NCBI RefSeq assembly: GCF_013002705.1
Contig: NZ_JABEND010000004.1
Span: 304,685 to 368,684, forward strand
Length of the DNA stretch: 64,000 bases
From: Nakamurella aerolata
GTDB lineage: Bacteria > Actinomycetota > Actinomycetes > Mycobacteriales > Nakamurellaceae
Direction: 5' to 3'
Part shown: in pieces, positions 58,797 through 64,000 of the stretch
How positions within the stretch are numbered: the first letter of the stretch is position 1
Layout of the letters: each line of letters starts with the position of its first letter
Notes under the pieces: model-generated
What the model was told of the DNA's origin: nothing
The model's database searches: none
Seen by the model: the letters and a program-made list of their open reading frames with translations, nothing else
Position numbers and translations under genes: made by a program

Positions 58797-59067
58797 CGCC
58801 GCAAGCGTTTCCGCCGGGTGTTGACCCGGAACCGACTCCCGCTCAGGGGCCGGAATGTCGCGATAGCCGGTATTGCCCGATTGGACATGGAGTCCGGCCG
58901 AAACAGATTACGCATCGACTACGCTGAGTATGAAAGATGGCTAGACATGCATTCGGCAGTGCGTGATACTCAGAAGCGGTCGGTGGGACAGGCGTTGCCG
59001 CTGTGACTGGTGCGCCTTGCCCTGTCGGGGGGACGGCCTCGTAGCCCCGACAAATTGGGAGTTCATC
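58797..59067 (+). other. 271-bp intergenic leader before the FG-GAP protein gene
   Basis: Noticeably richer in A/T in its middle part (58860-58960), so it probably holds the promoter, but no clear -35/-10 pair stands out. Near its 3' end TGTCGGGG (59023-59030) and CCCCGACA (59045-59052) form a perfect 8-bp hairpin just ahead of the ribosome binding site TTGGGAG. I do not recognise a known riboswitch. Confidence 0.5.
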
Positions 59068-61527
59068 GTGTCCCACCGCACATCCATCCGATCCATCGCG
59101 CGGGCCGGAACCGCCGCCGTGGTGGTGTTGCTCGCCGCCGGCGGCCTGGCGCCGGGCTCACCTGCGGCCGCTGCCCCGGCGCCGCCCGCTGATACCGCGG
59201 CGTCGACCAGCGCCGCCACCGCCGATAGCTCCGGCAGTCCGGCGTCAAGCAGCGCGACGTCAAGCGGCGCAACGTCAAGCGGCGCAACACCTTCGGCGTC
59301 CACCCGGGCGGGCGAGCCGACGTCCCCAGCGCCAAAGTCGGCAGCGCAGCAGTCGGCGGCGCAGCATTCCGATTTGCAGCAGTCCGGGGCAGCCGAGCCG
59401 GCACAGCCGGCGGTTCCCGCCACCGTCGTGCAGCCGGCGCCCACCGAGACCATTCCGGGCGCACCGGACCCGAACGACCAACCGCCGGAAGGTGCCAGGG
59501 ACGGCAAGCCGGTGGGCGAGAACACGGCGCAGGTGCTCGCCGCGCCCGCGGTGCCGCAGGCGGCGGTCAGTGCGGACGTCACCCGCCGGTACTTCGGCAG
59601 CGGGCCGTGGGCGGCGATCCAGAACGCCGCGGCGTCCCGTAACAGGTGCACCGGCCTGACCGCCACCGAACTGCAGGCAATGGTGCTCACCACGATCTTC
59701 CTGGAGTCGTCCGGCGCCACCTCGCCCAGCGGCGCGCCGGCCCCGATGACGCTGTCCCGTTACGACGAGTGGAGCGGCATCAAGGCGGAGAACACCAATA
59801 TCAACGCCAACTACGGCCTGTATGCCTTCCGCGACCCGAACACGATCTTCAAGCGCGCCTTCTGGCATCCGGGTATCGGTATCTGGCAGTACGACTCCGC
59901 CGGGGTCGGTGCGCCGTACACCGCCGCCGAACGGATGGACACGAACTTCCTTGCGCCTATTGTCGCGCAATTAATGGCGACCAGGTACTGCAATTCCAGC
60001 CAGTCGACAGAGGCGGGAAAACGCTACTCGGCGTGGGCCGACTGGAGCCTATCCTGCAACGACCCTGGTGCGCCGCAACCGAATGCTGCCTATTGCGAGT
60101 CGATCTATCAGGGTTTGATGCAGACCGGCTTCAGCAACGTGACCCAGGTGTCGATGGGTGCCGCCGGCGGTGCTCAGCAACGCAGCTGCACGCTGGCGGG
60201 CAGCTCGACCGTGCTGCCGTGTTGGTACATCGACCCGTCGCAGGCGCAGGGCGCGACCTGGTGGGCGACGGCGAGGCCGCTGGACGGCGGCGTGGCCAAT
60301 CGTGACACCAGCCCGATCACCCCGATCGCCTCACCGTTCTACGTGATCAAGCAGGGCTCGACCGAGCGCCGCTACTGGTTGCGTCAGGACACCGGGTACA
60401 GCAGCGACATCACCGGTGTCCGTCAGCTCGGCAAGAACGCAAGGCCCAAAACCAATCAGCCCGGTTCCGGCGTCAACTGGACCGCCGGCGCAGGGCTGTG
60501 CGACCGCACCACGTTCCGCGGTGCCTGCGATCCCAACAACCCGCCGGCCGGCGTGCAGAACACGCCGTTCACCGCGTCGGCCAGCTACCGGGTGAGCGCG
60601 CTGGACGCCAACGGTGACGGCAAGGGTGATGCGTTGTTCTATGCGCCCGGCACCGGCGCCGACTACCTGTGGCTGGGCAAGGGCTCGGGTCAGTTCACCA
60701 GCGTCCGGCTGCCCGCCATCAACGACACTTACGCGGTGACCGTTGCCGACATCGACGGCGACGGACGCGATGACCTGTTGTTCAACCAGCAGAGCAAGGG
60801 TGTGCTGTCGGTGTGGCGGTCGAACGGGAATGGCACCTTCTCGTCCAAGGAATACAAGATTCCGCCAAAGACCCAGGTGATCCCGTTCCGCGGGCAAGGC
60901 GGCCGGTTGGCGCAGCTGCTGCTGTATGCACCCGGAACGGCCCCCGATGCGGTATGGACCTGGACCGGAAGCAGCTTCGCAACCAAACGCGAAAGCATCG
61001 GCACAAACTACATTGTGCGAGTTGGAGATTTCGACGGCAACGGGCGTGAGGACATCTTGTTCTATGCACCGGGCACCGCCACCGACTACATCTGGTTCCA
61101 CTCCATCAGCGGTTCGCGCACCATCAAGAGTTACGTGGTCAACAGCAACTATCAGGTTCAGGTCGGCAACTTCGATGGTGACCGGGCCACCGACATTCTG
61201 TGGTACGCACCCGGCGGCACCCCCGACTACGTCTGGTTCGGCGGCCCGAACGCCAACTTCAGCCAACCGTCGTTCGCGATGGGTGGGAGCTACCAGCCCG
61301 TGGTCGCCGACCTGCCCAACGTCGGGCGGGACGCCGTTTACTGGTTCGCGCCGGGAACCAGCCCCGACCTGCTGAGCCGGTGGAGCAGCGGCCGCGCGCT
61401 CAGCACGTCCGGCATCGAGCTGGATGGCACCGACCAGCCGACGGTCGGGAAGTTTTCGGCTTCTGGGGGCGACGGGATCATCTGGTATTCGCCGGGGCCG
61501 CAGCCGCACTGGATCTGGTGGCAGTAA
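59068..61527 (+). CDS. secreted protein with lysozyme-like region and FG-GAP repeats
   Basis: 819 aa from GTG 59068, which has GGGAG 7 nt upstream. A signal peptide (to about residue 32, ending PAAAAPAPP) is followed by a low-complexity Ser/Ala/Thr/Pro region to about residue 170. Residues about 175-370 contain FLESSG with Glu213 in a lysozyme-like setting and YGLYAFRDPNTIFKRAFW; I suggest a cell-wall lytic domain, weakly. Residues about 510-750 hold four to five FG-GAP/VCBS repeats (DANGDGKGD, DIDGDGRDD, DFDGNGRED), which bind calcium and form a beta-propeller. Extracellular. Confidence 0.85.
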   Translation: MSHRTSIRSIARAGTAAVVVLLAAGGLAPGSPAAAAPAPPADTAASTSAATADSSGSPASSSATSSGATSSGATPSASTRAGEPTSPAPKSAAQQSAAQHSDLQQSGAAEPAQPAVPATVVQPAPTETIPGAPDPNDQPPEGARDGKPVGENTAQVLAAPAVPQAAVSADVTRRYFGSGPWAAIQNAAASRNRCTGLTATELQAMVLTTIFLESSGATSPSGAPAPMTLSRYDEWSGIKAENTNINANYGLYAFRDPNTIFKRAFWHPGIGIWQYDSAGVGAPYTAAERMDTNFLAPIVAQLMATRYCNSSQSTEAGKRYSAWADWSLSCNDPGAPQPNAAYCESIYQGLMQTGFSNVTQVSMGAAGGAQQRSCTLAGSSTVLPCWYIDPSQAQGATWWATARPLDGGVANRDTSPITPIASPFYVIKQGSTERRYWLRQDTGYSSDITGVRQLGKNARPKTNQPGSGVNWTAGAGLCDRTTFRGACDPNNPPAGVQNTPFTASASYRVSALDANGDGKGDALFYAPGTGADYLWLGKGSGQFTSVRLPAINDTYAVTVADIDGDGRDDLLFNQQSKGVLSVWRSNGNGTFSSKEYKIPPKTQVIPFRGQGGRLAQLLLYAPGTAPDAVWTWTGSSFATKRESIGTNYIVRVGDFDGNGREDILFYAPGTATDYIWFHSISGSRTIKSYVVNSNYQVQVGNFDGDRATDILWYAPGGTPDYVWFGGPNANFSQPSFAMGGSYQPVVADLPNVGRDAVYWFAPGTSPDLLSRWSSGRALSTSGIELDGTDQPTVGKFSASGGDGIIWYSPGPQPHWIWWQ

Positions 61528-61577
61528 CCGCGGTGACGAGACAGCGGTGACGAGAACCGCGGTAACGAGACAGCGGA
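61528..61577 (+). repeat. 14-15 bp tandem repeat after the FG-GAP gene
   Basis: GCGGTGACGAGACA-like units start at 61530, 61544, 61559 and 61573 (last one partial), directly after the stop codon. Confidence 0.8.
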
Positions 61578-61594
61578 CGCGAGCGGACCTCGCA

Positions 61595-61634
61595 ACCCAT
61601 CCGGCTCTGGCAAAATAGCCGGGGCCGGATGGGT
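61595..61634. terminator. hairpin between the two secreted-protein genes
   Basis: Perfect 11-bp stem ACCCATCCGGC (61595-61605) with its complement (61624-61634) and an 18-nt loop. Probable terminator of the FG-GAP gene; a T-tract is lacking. Confidence 0.6.
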
Positions 61635-61700
61635 CGGCCGGATTCTGAGCAACAGTGCAGCCTGTCGGGCAGCTGCGCGACACAGAGGGTGGATGGGCGC

Positions 61701-62588
61701 GTGCGCAAGCGACTCCGGTTCGGCGGCCTGACGGGCACGCTGGTTGCCGCGGCTGCACTGCTGGTCGCGGTCCCGCCGGCGTCGTCGGCGACCGTGCCGA
61801 GGCAGCAGGCCGTCGGCGACGTTGCGCTGTATCAACCGCTGCAGGACGCCCTGACCGCAGCCGCGGCCAAGGCCAGCGACGAGAGCGGGATCATCACCTT
61901 CGCCTGCGTCATGGACCGCAGCAACGGCAAGGTGATCGCCCAGACCGATAACGCCAGGGACGAGGTCTCGTCCGAGTCGCTGGTGAAGGCGGTGCTCGCG
62001 GCGTACTACCTGGTCACCTACAAGGGCAAGCTGCCCGACGACCTGAACCAGCGGCTGCACCGGATGATCGAGGTCTCCGACGACGACCTGGCCAGTGGTT
62101 ACTGGACCGATGCGGCGGTCCCGACGATCGCCGAGCGGTACCGCCTGACCACCCTGCGCAACTACGAACCCGACCCAGGCATGTGGGGCAAGACCCAGAT
62201 CTCGGCGTGCGGCATGGCCAGCTTCTTGTACCAGGCCTCGCACGACCCGTTGGTGGGTCCGTGGCTGATCTCCGCCATGCAGGACTCGGCCGACACCGGC
62301 GGCGACGGCTTCGATCAGAACTTCGGCTTCAACGCGATTGCCGGCACCGCGAACAAGGAGGGCTGGGGTGTCTCCGACGGGCTGGGCGAGCTGACGGGCC
62401 GGCCGAACATCCACACCATGGGGCTGACCGACCGCTACGTCGGCGTCGTGCTGCAATCCGGGCCAGAGGGCGTGTACCAATCGATGCGGCCGTACTCGAC
62501 CGCGACCGTGCAGAGCCTGCTGGACGTTGACCCGCCGCCGGCGCCGAAGGCCGGCAAGAGCTGGTGGGCGGGCTCGCTGAGCGGCTGA
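61701..62588 (+). CDS. secreted beta-lactamase-fold serine hydrolase
   Basis: 295 aa from GTG 61701; an ATG at 61629 lies inside the terminator hairpin and is unlikely. The signal peptide RKRLRFGG ... LLVAVPPASSA is followed by a mature domain with SLVK as SxxK (Ser93, Lys96), a SDDD segment in the SxN position and no clear KTG. It resembles class A beta-lactamase-like proteins that have lost some catalytic motifs. It may be a cell-wall or sensor protein; an active beta-lactamase is not supported. Confidence 0.75.
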   Translation: MRKRLRFGGLTGTLVAAAALLVAVPPASSATVPRQQAVGDVALYQPLQDALTAAAAKASDESGIITFACVMDRSNGKVIAQTDNARDEVSSESLVKAVLAAYYLVTYKGKLPDDLNQRLHRMIEVSDDDLASGYWTDAAVPTIAERYRLTTLRNYEPDPGMWGKTQISACGMASFLYQASHDPLVGPWLISAMQDSADTGGDGFDQNFGFNAIAGTANKEGWGVSDGLGELTGRPNIHTMGLTDRYVGVVLQSGPEGVYQSMRPYSTATVQSLLDVDPPPAPKAGKSWWAGSLSG

Positions 62589-62667
62589 GATTCAGCTTCC
62601 CGTTGAGTCGACCTGCTGCCCGGCGCAACGGACGGACGTTAACGGCGGATAACTTAGGCTGGACGTC

Positions 62668-63758
62668 ATGAGCAATGACGCTGCGGCCAACGCGGTCGAT
62701 GCCCCCGGCGCTGCCGACCACGCTGTGCTTGCTGATCACACCGTGCTTCCCAATCACACCGTGCTGATCGCCGCGGCCACCGACCGGATCAGCGGCGGCG
62801 GCGCGCAGAAGTACCACGAGGCAAACTCCGCCAAGGGCAAGATGTTTGCCCGCGATCGGATCGCCGCGCTGGTCGACGCCGGCAGCTTCGTCGAGGACGG
62901 CATGTTCGCCAACGCCGCCGACCCCGGCCTGCCCGCCGACGGTGTGGTGACCGGCTCGGCGACCATCGACGGCCGCCAGGTCTGCCTGATGGCGAACGAC
63001 TCAACGGTGAAGGCCGGCTCGTGGGGTGCACGGACCGTCGAGAAGATCATCAGGATCATCGAGCGGGCCTACGCCACCGGCGTGCCGATGATCTACCTGG
63101 TGGACTCGGCGGGGGCCCGCATCACCGACCAGGTCGACCTGTTCCCCGGCCGCCGCGGCGCCGGCAAGATCTTCCACACCCAGGTGCGCGCCTCCGGCTC
63201 GATCCCACAGATCTGTGCGCTGTTCGGCCCGTCCGCCGCCGGCGGTGCCTACATTCCGGCGTTCTGCGACGTGGTGATCATGGTGGACGGCAACGCCTCC
63301 ATGTACCTGGGCAGCGACCGGATGGTGGAGATGGTGACAGGGGAGAAGACCACCCTGGAGGAGATGGGTGGCGCCAAGATGCACACCTCGGTCTCCGGGG
63401 TGGGACACCTGTTGGCGCGCAACGAGTCCGAGGCGCTGCAGCTGGTGGGGCAGTACCTGCGGTACATGCCGCAGAACTGGACAGAGCGCCCGGCGGCCGC
63501 CGAGCCGGCCGGACCGGGCAAGGGCGACCTGGCGGCGCTGGTGCCGGACTCGGAACGGCAGGCCTTCGACATGCGCCGGTTCGCCAAGGCGCTGCTCGAC
63601 GCCGACTCCTACTTCGAGATCCACCCGAACTGGGCCAAGGAGCTGACCGTCGGCTTCGGCCGGCTGAACGGCGAGGTGGTGGGCGTCGTCGGGAACAACT
63701 CGATGTTCCGCGGCGGGGTGCTGTTCGTCGACTCGGCCGACAAAGCCAGCCACTTTGT
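62668..63758 (+). pseudogene. acyl-CoA carboxylase beta subunit, truncated by IS insertion
   Basis: The first 363 or so residues of a carboxyltransferase of about 520 aa: SGGGAQKYHEANSAKGKMFA, GVPMIYLVDSAGARI, FGPSAAGGAYIPAFCDVV and the second-domain start LTVGFGRLNGEVVGVVGNN. After LFVDSADKASHFV the expected VPGF oxyanion loop and C-terminal domain are missing, because the sequence changes into an ISL3 element at about 63759. The gene should be inactive. The first 33 residues contain three repeats of (D/N)H(A/T)VL encoded by an 18-bp tandem repeat. Confidence 0.88.
62713..62766 (+). repeat. 18-bp tandem repeat in the 5' end of the carboxylase gene
   Basis: Three units start at 62713, 62731 and 62749, consensus GCTGATCACACCGTGCTT, each with an in-frame GTG. 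Confidence 0.85.
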
Positions 63759-64000
63759 GGGCTCTTCGACTTTCCGCGGGGTGGGTCGTTCATGCTGCGG
63801 TCGGTCGCTGTCGGGTGACGGCGATGTGGATCATGATGCGCCTTCGGTAGTTGGTCATGTTCCGGAACCCGCAGGCCACGCGTTTGGTTTGTTTGATGAT
63901 CCGGTTGTAGCCCTCGGTACGGGCGTTGCTGACGCCCTCGGTCAGGGCGATCTGGATCGCGGGCCACCAGGTGTCGATCGTCGCGGCCAGGGTTGCTGCC
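63759..64000 (-). mobile_element. ISL3-family insertion sequence (partial)
   Basis: Left end of an insertion element that continues past the window. The terminal sequence GGCTCTTCGACTTTCCGCGG starts at 63760 and has the typical ISL3 inverted-repeat form. It interrupts the carboxylase frame. The 8 bp before it (near ACTTTGTG) would be the target duplication; the other end is not in the window. Confidence 0.85.
63790..64000 (-). CDS. ISL3-family transposase (C-terminal part)
   Basis: The last 69 codons, ending TRQRPTAA at TGA 63790-63792. The stretch TEGVSNARTEGYNRIIKQ, then KRVACGFRNMTNYRRRIMIH, is the strongly conserved C-terminus of ISL3 transposases, containing the final acidic residue of the catalytic triad. 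The N-terminal part lies beyond the right edge. The stop codon is about 30 bp from the element's end, as normal for this family. Confidence 0.92.
   Translation of the reverse strand, partial: AATLAATIDTWWPAIQIALTEGVSNARTEGYNRIIKQTKRVACGFRNMTNYRRRIMIHIAVTRQRPTAA

Noticed and set aside
58797..59067. A c-di-AMP (ydaO) riboswitch before the cell-wall-type secreted protein, as seen for some actinobacterial wall hydrolases
   Set aside because: Only a vague likeness near the 3' end; the GGGGTGAA-type and other conserved aptamer segments are missing.
61629..61700. ATG 61629 as start of the secreted hydrolase
   Set aside because: It lies in the 3' arm of a strong hairpin and the extra residues would precede a normal signal peptide.

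Overview
The window is a gene-dense, very GC-rich stretch (about 70% G+C by eye) with frequent GTG starts, 4-nt ATGA/GTGA start-stop overlaps and actinobacterial marker genes: acyl-CoA carboxylase with an epsilon subunit, GuaB1, an LpdA-type quinone reductase, a MeaB/MutAB set and a PASTA-less Ser/Thr kinase. I read it as an actinomycete chromosome. The genus cannot be fixed from sequence alone. The block birA - accD - accE - maf - accA matches the mycobacterial accD5/accA3 neighbourhood, so most of the window is conserved chromosome and not an island.

Layout. 1-2033: sugar oxidoreductase and sugar isomerase operon (minus). 2121-3740: membrane Ser/Thr kinase, divergent from the complete potassium-uptake operon kdpFABC-kdpDE (3919-11939). 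12066-19457: peptide ABC transporter (five genes) followed in the same operon by a class I glutamine amidotransferase and a serine beta-lactamase-fold protein without a signal peptide. 19418-24490: methylmalonyl-CoA mutase mutA-mutB-meaB (minus). 24544-30945: GCS2-type ligase, M20 amidohydrolase, gamma-glutamylcyclotransferase-like protein, LpdA-like flavoprotein, GuaB1. 30979-32133: a solitary AbiEi/DUF559-type gene bracketed by two opposed copies of one palindromic element. 32152-34641: TetR regulator and divergent drug-efflux MFS pump. 34717-44184: glycerol genes glpK and glpF on one side and glpD on the other, with ribonucleotide reductase nrdAB between them. 44256-48757: DUF4129 - membrane protein - MoxR ATPase - DUF58 - membrane protein operon. 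48763-56427: acyl-CoA carboxylase cluster, lipoprotein, birA and a YggS-type PLP protein. 56543-58796: PH-domain membrane protein, HMG-CoA lyase, helical protein. 59068-62588: two secreted proteins, one with a lysozyme-like region and FG-GAP repeats, one a beta-lactamase-fold protein. 62668-64000: an acyl-CoA carboxylase beta gene cut by an ISL3-family insertion that runs off the right edge.

How it fits together. Several genes serve propionyl-CoA and branched-chain carbon: biotin-dependent carboxylases, their biotin ligase, HMG-CoA lyase and the B12-dependent mutase with its chaperone. B12 also appears as a regulator: nrdAB carries a cobalamin riboswitch and a candidate pair of NrdR boxes, and NrdB has the Glu/Phe residues of the class Ic (Mn/Fe) subgroup.

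The least explained item is the 1.15-kb DUF559-type cassette with its inverted flanking palindromes. It may be a small mobile or repeat-targeting unit.
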